Numbered from the stretch's first letter, positions 1 to 6,450 are shown. The stretch is 8,384 nucleotides of DNA from Ruminococcaceae bacterium UBA7217 (GCA_002490425.1 DKTZ01000010.1:1-8384); one strand, 5' to 3'. Notes: generated from the letters alone by a model not told the origin. Program-made: numbers and translations.

Positions 1-1
1 T

Positions 2-130
2 GCTATAAGCGAATCAATTAAACCATATTTAACATATTTTATCATTTGCATAGCTTTATGTTTGGTTTGGTGTATCTATAGCAGTTTTTGCAATATTGAT
101 ATTTCAACAATAATCAACGGAAAATTGTAA
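2..130 (+). CDS. C-terminal end of a possible membrane protein (partial, starts before window)
   Basis: A frame is open from base 2 to a TAA at 128-130. It encodes about 42 residues containing one strongly hydrophobic stretch (roughly YLTYFIICIALCLVWCIYSS), then a short polar tail ending IINGKL. This looks like the last transmembrane helix of a protein whose body lies outside the window. I do not recognise the family, and 42 codons is too short to be sure it is coding. The stop falls inside the DNA that, one frame over, encodes the N-terminus of the downstream DUF1349 protein, so the two reading frames overlap by about 20 bases or more. The last residues may instead be the frameshifted start of that downstream gene. 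Confidence 0.3.
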   Translation, partial: AISESIKPYLTYFIICIALCLVWCIYSSFCNIDISTIINGKL

Positions 131-192
131 TTACAGCACCTCCAAAAACGGACTTTTTCAAAGGAAGTATCAGTGAATGTGAGGAGGGATTT

Positions 193-660
193 TTGCCTGA
201 AGTATTATGCAATGCACCGTTTTACTATACAGAAGTTGAAGGCGATTTTGTAATGAGAGCAAAGGTATCTCATGATTTTAAAGAAGTTTATGATGCATCA
301 TCCATTATGGTTATGAAGGATATGGATTGCTGGGCAAAAGCCTGTTTTGAGTATACGGATTTCGGTACGCATGCCGTAGTCAGTGTCGTTACAAACGGAG
401 TTTCGGATGATGCAAACGGATGCAATTTAGACAGAGATACTGTTTGGCTTCAAATGTGCAGAGTGGGAAATGATTTTGCGTTTCATTACTCAACAGATGG
501 CACGAATTTTTATATGATGCGCTATTTCACTCTTCCTGCCGATTTGACAATGAAAGTAGGACTACTGGCACAATCACCTCTCGGTGACGGCGGAAAGCGT
601 ATATATGAAAACTTATCTGTTGAGAAAAAGACGGTAAAGAATATTCGCAGCGGAAAGTAA
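193..660 (+). CDS. DUF1349-family protein, probably 5'-truncated or frameshifted
   Basis: This resembles DUF1349 proteins (sometimes named 'regulation of enolase protein 1'), which have a concanavalin A-like beta-sandwich fold and no firmly established activity; the family is usually about 180-200 residues. Recognisable blocks are FYYTEVEGDF near the start, a D-x-x-SIMV-type strand, WAKACFEYTD, SVVTNGVSDDA, FAFHYSTDG, FYMMRYF and the closing KVGLLAQSPLGDGG. The TTG at 193 has a good AGGAGG five bases before it, giving 155 residues. However, the same frame stays open back to about 100 and reads a family-like N-terminus (KIVITAPPKTDFF, then GSISECEEGF) with no ATG, GTG or TTG. Just upstream, another frame reads IINGK, so one base lost from the A run at 121-124 would explain the break. 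The AGGAGG also encodes Glu-Glu-Gly in that frame and may be a chance SD. The family call is fairly sure; whether the protein is intact is doubtful. No signal peptide is seen. Confidence 0.6.
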   Translation: MPEVLCNAPFYYTEVEGDFVMRAKVSHDFKEVYDASSIMVMKDMDCWAKACFEYTDFGTHAVVSVVTNGVSDDANGCNLDRDTVWLQMCRVGNDFAFHYSTDGTNFYMMRYFTLPADLTMKVGLLAQSPLGDGGKRIYENLSVEKKTVKNIRSGK

Positions 661-761
661 TTTCCGTAAATTTATATTTTACTATTCAATTTGTTACTGA
701 AAAAGAGGTAGGGGTACTGCAATACGAGCTTATCCGTAATGAGGACGGTGAGCTTGCCAAT

Positions 762-1307
762 ATGAAGATTGATATTCTTGAAGAATATAACAAAAAGAAT
801 ATCTATAAAGCGCTTTGTGGTAAATCGTCAGGTAAAAACGGTGACAAAAATTATCTTTTTGAAAATGACTTTGACAGCTCGGGAAATGCCGTAAATTACA
901 GAAAAACGGAAATGACTCCGCAAGAATATGTAAACAGCGACGGTTATAAGAATAAATATTCACTTGATGTGATGCTTAAAGAATTCCTGTACCTTACAGT
1001 TGACGATATGATTTTTGATATTGATAATGATTTAATGGAGCACAAGGGCAAAACAGTAAAATTTTCATTTGCCGTAACTGACGAATACCTTAAAAGTTAC
1101 AAAGAAAAATTCGGTGAAAGCTCTGCATTTGAAGGGTCAAAATATGCCACAATGGAGTTTGCATATGACCGCTTTGCATCAATTGTTATTTATGCTGAAG
1201 AAAAAATCGGCAGCGGAATTACAACAGATAAAGAGGTCTATAAATTGGAAACCGTTTACTACGGACCGATTGTTAATATTCCGTCCTATGACAATTCCGA
1301 ATGGTAA
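762..1307 (+). CDS. Hypothetical protein, possibly the C-terminal part of a longer protein
   Basis: I do not recognise this 181-residue protein. It is rich in Lys, Asp, Glu and Tyr, has no transmembrane helix or signal peptide from this start, and has a plausible globular pattern with alternating hydrophobic segments (MLKEFLYLTVDDMIF, VKFSFAVTDEYL, ASIVIYAEEK, YKLETVYYGPIV). The ATG at 762 has only a weak SD (GGTGAG, 747-752). The frame is open upstream from 624 and reads coherent peptide there (FVTEKEVGVLQYELIRNEDG), but contains no ATG, GTG or TTG before 762. The native start may therefore have been lost, leaving a remnant of a longer, perhaps exported, protein. The gene lies 101 bases after the DUF1349 frame, itself apparently damaged, and is followed by a clear intrinsic terminator. 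Coding is likely; function and completeness are unknown. Confidence 0.55.
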   Translation: MKIDILEEYNKKNIYKALCGKSSGKNGDKNYLFENDFDSSGNAVNYRKTEMTPQEYVNSDGYKNKYSLDVMLKEFLYLTVDDMIFDIDNDLMEHKGKTVKFSFAVTDEYLKSYKEKFGESSAFEGSKYATMEFAYDRFASIVIYAEEKIGSGITTDKEVYKLETVYYGPIVNIPSYDNSEW

Positions 1308-1333
1308 AAATGCTATAATTTAACGCATTAAAC

Positions 1334-1372
1334 AAAAAAATCTGTATCGGCAGTAGCTGATACAGATTTTTT
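1334..1372 (+). terminator. Bidirectional rho-independent terminator
   Basis: The stem TCTGTATCGGC (1341-1351) pairs with GCTGATACAGA (1356-1366) around an AGTA loop. It is flanked by A7 on the left (1334-1340) and T6 on the right (1367-1372), so both strands give a hairpin followed by a U run. On the plus strand the one imperfect position is a G-U wobble; on the minus strand it is an A-C mismatch. Its main role is therefore probably to end the plus-strand transcript of the hypothetical protein at 762-1307. It also sits just past the stop of the convergent APC permease and would terminate that operon. Confidence 0.9.
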
Positions 1373-1407
1373 ATCTTAACTATTTATTGATATGAAAAAT
1401 CCCTGTA

Positions 1408-2787
1408 TTATACGCTTTTTTCGGCATCCTCTTCGGCGTCTGCTCTTGCTCTTTCCAAATCGCTGAGATTAACCTTACCGCTCTTAATTCTGTAAAAGCT
1501 GTACCCGAAAAGCACTGCAAGCATAATTATAATCATATACTGGTCGCCTGCCTTCATAGTCGTAAACAGCGCAACGCTTATGAGTAAATCACATATAATT
1601 GCCAAAGCCATCGTTACTGTAAACGCCCATTTGGGCATATGGAAAAAGCTTTTATTCCATGCCTGCGGATATTTTTTAACAAGCTTAAACATCAAAACAT
1701 TGTTTATAAGATTAAGCACCATAACGGGAATCATCATAAGCGAAATTAAATCCTGCAAGCCTACATTAACAAAAATCGGAACTATCGCGATAACATAGAG
1801 CACAAGCATCATTACCCACGGGTAGCCTTTTTTATTTTTTTTGCCGAGAAATGCAGGAAGCCAGCCGTCCTCAATAGTCGCCATAAGCGGATGCTGAACA
1901 CTTGCTATTGCACCGTAAAGCGATGTAGCGATTGCAAAGCAAGCGCCGCCTATAATAAACACAACAAAAACGCCGTAGGGAAAAATTTCTTTAGCGACAA
2001 CGCCGAGGCTTTTATCCGCAACCTGCTCAACGGGGAGAATACCGACGGAAACAATACCGATAAGGCAATAAATTATCATTACAACGAAGGAAGCAAGCAA
2101 AATAGCCTTAGGAAGACTGCGCTTCGGGTCTTTGGCATCCGCCGTCATTGCAATTGGCATTGTTGCACCCTGACAGGCAAAGCTCATCATTGCAACCGCC
2201 ATTATAAAGCCTGTTGCGCCGCCCTTAAAATAACCGCCGCTTACAGGGTTAGCTGTTGTAAAATCGACTTGCGGAAGTCCGACGATTACATATACAAAAA
2301 GGGAAACAATAAGAACGGCAACAAGTATAAGGTTGAATTTTCCCATAAACTTTCCGCCGAAGAAGGTTGTAATAAAAAATGCCGTAATTATTGCTACCGC
2401 AATCCATTTACCGTAAGGCGTAATCTGCGGAAAAACGGTTGACGCATATTCAACTATCGACAGTGCGTACATAGCAAAGGCAAGCCCTGTGAAAACCGTA
2501 GAAATAGCCGAAACTCCGACTAAAAGCGGCGGCTGAAGAAGTGCCTGCTGGCTGTAATTTCCGCCTGGAAGAATAAACATACCTGCCATAATGGTCTTGT
2601 AAGCGTATGCAAAAAGAACTACTGCACAGGCGGCAATTAGTGCTAACGGGATTGAGCGCCCCGTAAAGCCGATGCCGCTGCCCATTGAAACGAATATTCC
2701 CGAGCCTACGCAGTTGCCTATGCCGTAACACATAAGCTCTGCCACGCCAAGCTTCTTTCTATTTTCTGTTTTTAATGTTTCTGCCAT
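1408..2787 (-). CDS. APC-family amino-acid permease
   Basis: This 459-residue inner-membrane secondary transporter of the amino acid-polyamine-organocation superfamily probably takes up an amino acid by cation coupling. About 12 hydrophobic helices can be counted. The first carries the family's substrate-binding loop (GIGNCVGSGIF, residues 22-32), and helix 6 is broken by the small-residue patch FACQGATMPIAMTADAKDP, which is followed by a polar segment. The C-terminus is a charged cytosolic tail (DLERARADAEEDAEKSV). The ATG has a good SD (AGGAG, spacer 6). The gene starts 23 bases after the lyase-redoxin fusion ends, on the same strand, with no terminator between, so the two are almost certainly co-transcribed. 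That context suggests a sulfur amino acid or S-substituted cysteine as substrate, but sequence alone cannot fix specificity. It ends before the shared terminator at 1334-1372. Confidence 0.9.
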   Translation of the reverse strand: MAETLKTENRKKLGVAELMCYGIGNCVGSGIFVSMGSGIGFTGRSIPLALIAACAVVLFAYAYKTIMAGMFILPGGNYSQQALLQPPLLVGVSAISTVFTGLAFAMYALSIVEYASTVFPQITPYGKWIAVAIITAFFITTFFGGKFMGKFNLILVAVLIVSLFVYVIVGLPQVDFTTANPVSGGYFKGGATGFIMAVAMMSFACQGATMPIAMTADAKDPKRSLPKAILLASFVVMIIYCLIGIVSVGILPVEQVADKSLGVVAKEIFPYGVFVVFIIGGACFAIATSLYGAIASVQHPLMATIEDGWLPAFLGKKNKKGYPWVMMLVLYVIAIVPIFVNVGLQDLISLMMIPVMVLNLINNVLMFKLVKKYPQAWNKSFFHMPKWAFTVTMALAIICDLLISVALFTTMKAGDQYMIIIMLAVLFGYSFYRIKSGKVNLSDLERARADAEEDAEKSV

Positions 2788-2810
2788 ATTTTTCTCCTCT
2801 TCCCCTTTAT

Positions 2811-4592
2811 TTATTTTAAATCAAACAGCAGTTCCTTTGAGCTTGGAAAATCTGCAATAGTTTTACAGTAATGAGAATATGTAACGTTCATATTTTTATC
2901 AACCGCAATAAAGGCTGAAAGCTGCATTTGGCGAGGTCCGTCATCATTTGTTTTTCCGTCGCCGTCCAGCGCAGACGCAATGGAATTTACCATATCCGTA
3001 TTCAAAAGCTTTTTAACATTTTTCCCGACAAAGGTTTCGTAAAGCCTGTCGCCTGCAAGCATCGGCACAACTCCGTCCGCCTCAAATACATTGTACTTAT
3101 CGTAAAGAATTTTATCGGGGTCAGCAATCAGCTCAAACGGATATTTCTTTGAGTTCTTGGTAACTGTTTCAAGGCTTGACTGAAGAACAACCTTAACATC
3201 ATATCCCTTAATTTTAAGTACAGGATAAGCCGCGGTGAGCATTGCCAAAACCGCACGGCATATTTCACATTCATAGTAGCGTGAGAATACAATAAGCGTC
3301 GGTTTTTGAATTAAGTTTTCAAGATTCTGACATACGCCTTTCGGCGAATTGTAAATAAAATCTTCAAGCCTTGTGCCGACGGTAAGTGTTTTGTGATAAG
3401 GCTTGCCGTTTACTTTCCATTCATTTCTAATCTTTTCAACGGCATTTTTGAATCGAAGCATCGCTTTTTCAAGAGTTTCCCGTGCGCAGGCAAGATTTAT
3501 TCGCTGAAAGCCTCTTCCGCTCTCGCCGAACACCTCGCCGTTATCAAGATAAATACCTGCATCTTCAAGCATTTTTCTAAGCTCGATATGCGTCATTCCG
3601 AGGTTTCTCATATCAAGCCACATAAGATATGTTCCCTCAAGAGGAGAAACTTTAATTTCGGGGAAATTCTCCGCCATAAAGCTCTCAACATATTTTGCAT
3701 TAGAGTCGATAACCGTTATCAGCTCGTCAAGCCAATCCTCGCACTCGTTGTAGGCGGCGGTGCAGGCTGTATATGCAACAATATTAAGGCTCATCTGCAT
3801 ATTAAGCAGACTGCAAGCTTTTGCTTTTGTGCGGACAATTTTATTCGGAATAATAATATTGGAGCCTTGAAGACCCGCAATGTTAAAGGTCTTGCTCGGA
3901 GCGGTGCAAACTGCAATATTCTCTTTAACCCGTTCACTGACAGTTGCCATAACCGTATGCTCGTGCCCGGGCATAATCAAATCGTGGTGAATCTCATCAT
4001 CAATAATGAAAACGCCGTTGTCACAACAAATATCGGCAACCTTTTTCAGCTCGTCCTTTGTCCAAACTCTGCCGACGGGATTGTGCGGATTGCAGAAAAG
4101 CAACGCTTTGGCTTTCGGCATTGACGCCTTTTTTCTTAAATCGTTATAATCGATTTCATAATGCCCGTTAGTATTTTTAAGCGTGCTGTAAATTATTCTT
4201 CTGCCCTTTGCAATAACCGCCATATCAAACGGATAATAAACAGGTGTAAGAATAATAACTGCCTCACCGGGATTTGTAACTGCGTCAACAAGAACGGCAA
4301 GTGCGTCAACAACACCGGGAGTATTGATTATCCACTCTTTTTTTACGTCAAAATTGTGTCTGCGCTTCATCCAGCCGCAAACAGCGTCATAATACTCATC
4401 TGTTGCCTGCGTGTATCCGAGGATAGCCGTATCGGCTAATTTTTTAATAGCCTCTTTGATAGGCGGAGCTGTGTAAAATTCCATATCCGCCACCGATAAG
4501 GGCACATTTTCGACAGATGCATTTTTTGCCCCGTTCCATTTGCTTGAGCCGCATTTTGAACGGTCAGGAACACTTGTAAAATCGTATTTCAT
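2811..4592 (-). CDS. PatB/MalY-type C-S lyase fused to a thioredoxin-like (Prx-like) domain
   Basis: Numbering here is from the upstream GTG at 4601; subtract 3 for the preferred ATG start. Residues about 4-395 are a fold-type I PLP enzyme of the PatB/MalY branch of the aminotransferase family, which cleaves cystathionine or other S-substituted cysteines to thiol, pyruvate and ammonia. Visible signatures are SVADMEFYTAPP, LGYT, NPHNPVGRVW, DDEIHHDL (Asp202 facing the PLP ring nitrogen), the Schiff-base Lys237 in APSKTFNIAGLQGSN, and Arg367 in RINLAC for the substrate carboxylate. Stand-alone members are about 390 residues; this protein has about 200 more. That extension begins TLTVGTRLEDF and contains IVFSRYYECEICRA (Cys445, Cys448), then LIADPDKILYDKYNV, and ends QMQLSAFIAVDKNMNVTYSH. 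This is the layout of AhpC/TSA-like Prx-like2 domains. No stop or frameshift separates the halves. The ATG at 4592 is preferred because AGGGGG lies 8 bases before it, whereas the GTG at 4601 overlaps that SD. It is the first gene of an operon with the APC permease. The fusion and domain calls are strong; the substrate is inferred. Confidence 0.9.
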   Translation of the reverse strand: MKYDFTSVPDRSKCGSSKWNGAKNASVENVPLSVADMEFYTAPPIKEAIKKLADTAILGYTQATDEYYDAVCGWMKRRHNFDVKKEWIINTPGVVDALAVLVDAVTNPGEAVIILTPVYYPFDMAVIAKGRRIIYSTLKNTNGHYEIDYNDLRKKASMPKAKALLFCNPHNPVGRVWTKDELKKVADICCDNGVFIIDDEIHHDLIMPGHEHTVMATVSERVKENIAVCTAPSKTFNIAGLQGSNIIIPNKIVRTKAKACSLLNMQMSLNIVAYTACTAAYNECEDWLDELITVIDSNAKYVESFMAENFPEIKVSPLEGTYLMWLDMRNLGMTHIELRKMLEDAGIYLDNGEVFGESGRGFQRINLACARETLEKAMLRFKNAVEKIRNEWKVNGKPYHKTLTVGTRLEDFIYNSPKGVCQNLENLIQKPTLIVFSRYYECEICRAVLAMLTAAYPVLKIKGYDVKVVLQSSLETVTKNSKKYPFELIADPDKILYDKYNVFEADGVVPMLAGDRLYETFVGKNVKKLLNTDMVNSIASALDGDGKTNDDGPRQMQLSAFIAVDKNMNVTYSHYCKTIADFPSSKELLFDLK

Positions 4593-4614
4593 AAAAAACA
4601 CCCCCTAAAAAATT

Positions 4615-4652
4615 AAAGGCAAAGCGTCTGAAAAAATGAGGACCTTGCCTTT
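4615..4652 (-). promoter_or_regulatory. Leader hairpin with U run before the lyase start; possible attenuator
   Basis: On the minus strand AAAGGCAAGGT (4652-4642) can pair with GCTTTGCCTTT (4625-4615) around a 16-base loop. AATTTTTTA follows directly, then the AGGGGG ribosome site. In minus-strand RNA all 11 pairs form (with G-U wobbles); in plus-strand RNA two of them become A-C mismatches, so the minus transcript is the likely user. It resembles an intrinsic terminator in the 5' leader and could limit expression. No anti-terminator partner, leader peptide, T-box or known riboswitch core is evident in the roughly 68-base leader. Confidence 0.4.
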
Positions 4653-4666
4653 TGTTGAATAATTAA

Positions 4667-4695
4667 ATAGTATCACTCATTATTGACATTGTCAA
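4667..4695 (-). promoter_or_regulatory. Probable sigma-A promoter of the lyase-permease operon
   Basis: Reading leftward, TTGACA (4695-4690) is a perfect -35 box. It is followed by 17 bases and TACTAT (4672-4667) as the -10. The start of transcription would be near 4660, giving a leader of about 68 bases. Its -35 forms one arm of the palindrome ATTGAC-att-GTCAAT (4682-4696). Confidence 0.65.
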
Positions 4696-4696
4696 T
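4682..4696. promoter_or_regulatory. Palindrome spanning both -35 boxes; possible operator
   Basis: ATTGAC (4682-4687) and GTCAAT (4691-4696) are perfect inverted arms around a 3-base centre. The symmetry partly follows from two opposed TTGACA boxes. A dimeric regulator binding here would control both directions at once. No regulator gene lies in the window. Confidence 0.4.
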
Positions 4697-4711
4697 GTTT
4701 TTTGTTAAGAT
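4683..4711 (+). promoter_or_regulatory. Probable sigma-A promoter of the C26 hydrolase gene
   Basis: TTGACA (4683-4688), 17 bases, then TAAGAT (4706-4711) preceded by TGT, which makes an extended -10. Transcription would start near 4718, about 25 bases before the ATG. The -35 is the other arm of the palindrome at 4682-4696, so this promoter and the leftward one overlap and probably cannot be occupied at the same time. Confidence 0.65.
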
Positions 4712-4742
4712 GCTAATAGAGAAAAATGCTTGGAGTGACATT

Positions 4743-5435
4743 ATGAAGCCTGTTATTGCTATACCTCAGATGGGAAACGATTTATTCAGAAAATATATGA
4801 AAAGCAAATATCAAAAAAGTCTTGAAAGAGCCGGTGCAGACGTAAAATGGATAGAGCTTGACGATAAAGAAAAAGCAGTAGCCGAGGCACTTTCTTGCGA
4901 CGGCTTGCTTTTACCGGGCGGGGCGGATATTAACCCTAAAATGTACGGCGAAGAAAAGAGCGAAAAGTGCGGCACGCCGAATGAAATAAGAGATAACGCA
5001 GAGCCTGTTATTTTTCGTGAATTTTTGAAAACGAATAAGCCGATTTTAGCAATTTGCCGAGGAATTCAGCTTATAAATGTTTGTAAAGGCGGAACTCTTT
5101 TTCAGGATATAAAAGATGTGCAAAAATGCAAGCATATGGACTTTTTTTCAAGAACGGGCAGTATTCACTCTGTTTCCATCGACAAAAATTCGATGCTTTA
5201 CGGTATTTTGCAAACTGAAAAGATAAATGTAAACAGTATGCACCATCAGGCAATCAACAAGGTGGGGGAAAATTTTCGAGCCACGGCTGAAAGTGAGGAC
5301 GGATATGTTGAGGCTATTGAGCTTCAAAACCACCCGTTTTGCGTGGGTGTGCAGTGGCACCCCGAGCATATGAGCAAAAAAAGTGCCGAGCAAAGAAAGA
5401 TTTTCTCTTTCTTCGTTTCAGCCTGCCAAAAGTAA
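4743..5435 (+). CDS. Gamma-glutamyl-gamma-aminobutyrate hydrolase-like protein (peptidase C26, class I glutamine amidotransferase)
   Basis: A 230-residue cytosolic hydrolase expected to cleave gamma-glutamyl amide bonds, as PuuD does with gamma-Glu-GABA. Seen in order: KPVIAIPQ at the N-terminus, LLLPGGADINP (residues 55-65), a nucleophile elbow ICRGIQLINV with Cys105, SMHHQAI (165-171) and VQWHPE with His206 and Glu208. These give the Cys-His-Glu triad, and the length matches the family. The ATG at 4743 is chosen because GGAG (4732-4735) sits 7 bases before it. A TTG 60 bases upstream in the same frame falls inside the -35 box and cannot be the start. The gene is divergent from the lyase-permease operon, with interlocked promoters. 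No putrescine-pathway genes are nearby, so the true substrate could be a gamma-glutamyl-cysteine derivative rather than gamma-Glu-GABA; that is inference. It ends at a hairpin shared with the convergent acetyltransferase gene. Confidence 0.85.
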   Translation: MKPVIAIPQMGNDLFRKYMKSKYQKSLERAGADVKWIELDDKEKAVAEALSCDGLLLPGGADINPKMYGEEKSEKCGTPNEIRDNAEPVIFREFLKTNKPILAICRGIQLINVCKGGTLFQDIKDVQKCKHMDFFSRTGSIHSVSIDKNSMLYGILQTEKINVNSMHHQAINKVGENFRATAESEDGYVEAIELQNHPFCVGVQWHPEHMSKKSAEQRKIFSFFVSACQK

Positions 5436-5453
5436 TAAACATTTGAAACCTAA

Positions 5454-5480
5454 AAGGTAGGAGCGTTTTGCCCCTACCTT
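5454..5480. terminator. Hairpin terminator between convergent genes
   Basis: AAGGTAGGAGC (5454-5464) faces GCCCCTACCTT (5470-5480) around a five-base loop, with ATTTTAATT downstream on the plus strand and TTTT downstream on the minus strand. Plus-strand RNA has one A-C mismatch, which becomes a G-U pair in minus-strand RNA. It would serve the hydrolase gene and the acetyltransferase gene; the acetyltransferase stop codon overlaps its right arm. The U runs are modest. Confidence 0.65.
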
Positions 5481-5937
5481 ATTTTAATTCTTTAGCATAC
5501 AGACAGTCAATGCCGCCTACGTAATTCACAATATCCTTTATATAACGGTATCCGTATTTTTCGTATAAGCCCACAATTTCCGTCGGGATATATGTTCTGT
5601 CAAAGCCGTTTTCTTTGGCATATTTATTTGCAAAATCAATGAGCTGTTCGCTGATTCTTTTACCTCGGTATTCTTCGGTTACGAAAACGGTGGAAATCCA
5701 CGGGTAAACCTCAGGAAGAGGGTAGTAGTCTGATTTCATAATGGTTGCCATTCCCACAATTTGCCCGTCAACTGTTGCCGCAAACGGAGTTTCCCATTCC
5801 TTGAATTCCCAATTTTTAATTATCTTCAAAGTATGGTCTTTAACTTCTGCCCACGAAAAATTTTCAACAAAATTTAAGAGTTTGTCAGCCGTTTCCGTGC
5901 CTTTTCGGACTTTTTGAATTTCTAATAATTCAATCAT
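5479..5937 (-). CDS. GNAT-family N-acetyltransferase
   Basis: A 152-residue cytosolic acyl-CoA-dependent acetyltransferase; the acceptor cannot be told. The GNAT core is clear: a central strand FAATVDGQIVGMATIM (residues 52-67), then motif A, STVFVTEEYRGKRISEQLI (82-100), holding the R-G-K-R-I-S pyrophosphate loop for acetyl-CoA, and motif B, LYEKYGYRYI (124-133), with the usual Tyr. The length is typical. The ATG has AGGGG 7 bases upstream. It begins 33 bases after the stop of the YbaK/EbsC gene on the same strand with no hairpin between, so the pair is probably one transcript. It ends in the convergent hairpin at 5454-5480. Confidence 0.85.
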   Translation of the reverse strand: MIELLEIQKVRKGTETADKLLNFVENFSWAEVKDHTLKIIKNWEFKEWETPFAATVDGQIVGMATIMKSDYYPLPEVYPWISTVFVTEEYRGKRISEQLIDFANKYAKENGFDRTYIPTEIVGLYEKYGYRYIKDIVNYVGGIDCLYAKELK

Positions 5938-5970
5938 TTCTTTTCCCCTTATTTTTTTCTGTTTCAGAAT

Positions 5971-6450
5971 TTAATTACTGATATCCTTTAATTCATACTG
6001 AATAATTTTGCTCAAATCATTTAGTGTCAGCTCCACCTGATAGCCGATTTTGCCGCCGCTGAAAAGAATAGTATCAAAATTCTCCGCTGAACTGTCAATT
6101 ACGGTTTTGAAGCGTTTTTTCATACCGATAGGAGAACAGCCGCCGTGAATGTAGCCTGTTAACGGCAATAAATCCTTCGATTTAATCATTTCAATGTTTT
6201 TTTCATCAACTGCTTTTGCACACTTTTTTAAATTGAGTTCTCTGCTGACGGAAACTAAAAAGACATAATAGTTTTTAGAGGCTCCCACGGTTACCAAAGT
6301 CTTGAACACTTGGTCGGGATTTTCGTTTAAAGCATCTGCAACATCCGTTCCGCTTACAGCGTCGGTTTCGTAATAAAAATGAGTTTTGTAGTTTACTTTA
6401 TTTTGGTCTAATATTCTCATTACATTTGTCTTTTCATTAGCTTTTTTCAT
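5971..6450 (-). CDS. ybaK: YbaK/EbsC-type Cys-tRNA(Pro) deacylase
   Basis: A 159-residue trans-editing enzyme that hydrolyses Cys mischarged on tRNA(Pro), protecting proline codons. Visible hallmarks are KTNVMRILD at the N-terminus, the DQVFKTLVTV segment with Lys50 (the lysine essential in this family), the GYIHGGCSPIGMKK signature (residues 99-112) and FSGGKIGYQVEL near the end. The length fits EbsC/YbaK proteins. I start it at MKKANEK because that is where family members usually begin. The frame stays open upstream to a TTG at 6501 and has ATGs at 6462 and 6474, adding up to 17 residues (MFFSSSFVRMLYRMAIN), but none of the four candidates has a convincing SD. The GNAT gene follows after 33 bases. 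The MATE gene lies upstream on the same strand, about 140 bases away, with no clear terminator between. Confidence 0.88.
   Translation of the reverse strand: MKKANEKTNVMRILDQNKVNYKTHFYYETDAVSGTDVADALNENPDQVFKTLVTVGASKNYYVFLVSVSRELNLKKCAKAVDEKNIEMIKSKDLLPLTGYIHGGCSPIGMKKRFKTVIDSSAENFDTILFSGGKIGYQVELTLNDLSKIIQYELKDISN

Noticed and set aside
1891..2442. Long plus-strand frames opposite the permease, including the 183-codon frame here and the 72-codon one at 1580-1798
   Set aside because: They lie antisense to a well-supported 12-TM protein, have low-complexity Lys/Asn/Cys/His-rich translations and no recognisable domain.
3393..4124. 243-codon plus-strand frame opposite the lyase (also 2928-3152 and 4161-4439)
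   Set aside because: It is antisense to the catalytic core of the PatB/MalY domain; the translation has no family-like motif and no plausible ribosome site.
4593..4601. GTG start three codons upstream for the lyase fusion
   Set aside because: The GTG overlaps the AGGGGG ribosome site, leaving no spacer; the ATG at 4592 has an 8-base spacer.
4596..4660. T-box or S-box riboswitch upstream of the amino-acid metabolism operon
   Set aside because: The leader is only about 68 bases and shows neither a T-box consensus (TGGNACCGCG) nor an S-box-type core.
4683..4742. Upstream TTG start for the gamma-glutamyl hydrolase
   Set aside because: The TTG is part of the -35 box and lies upstream of the expected transcription start; the ATG at 4743 has a proper SD and matches the family's N-terminus.
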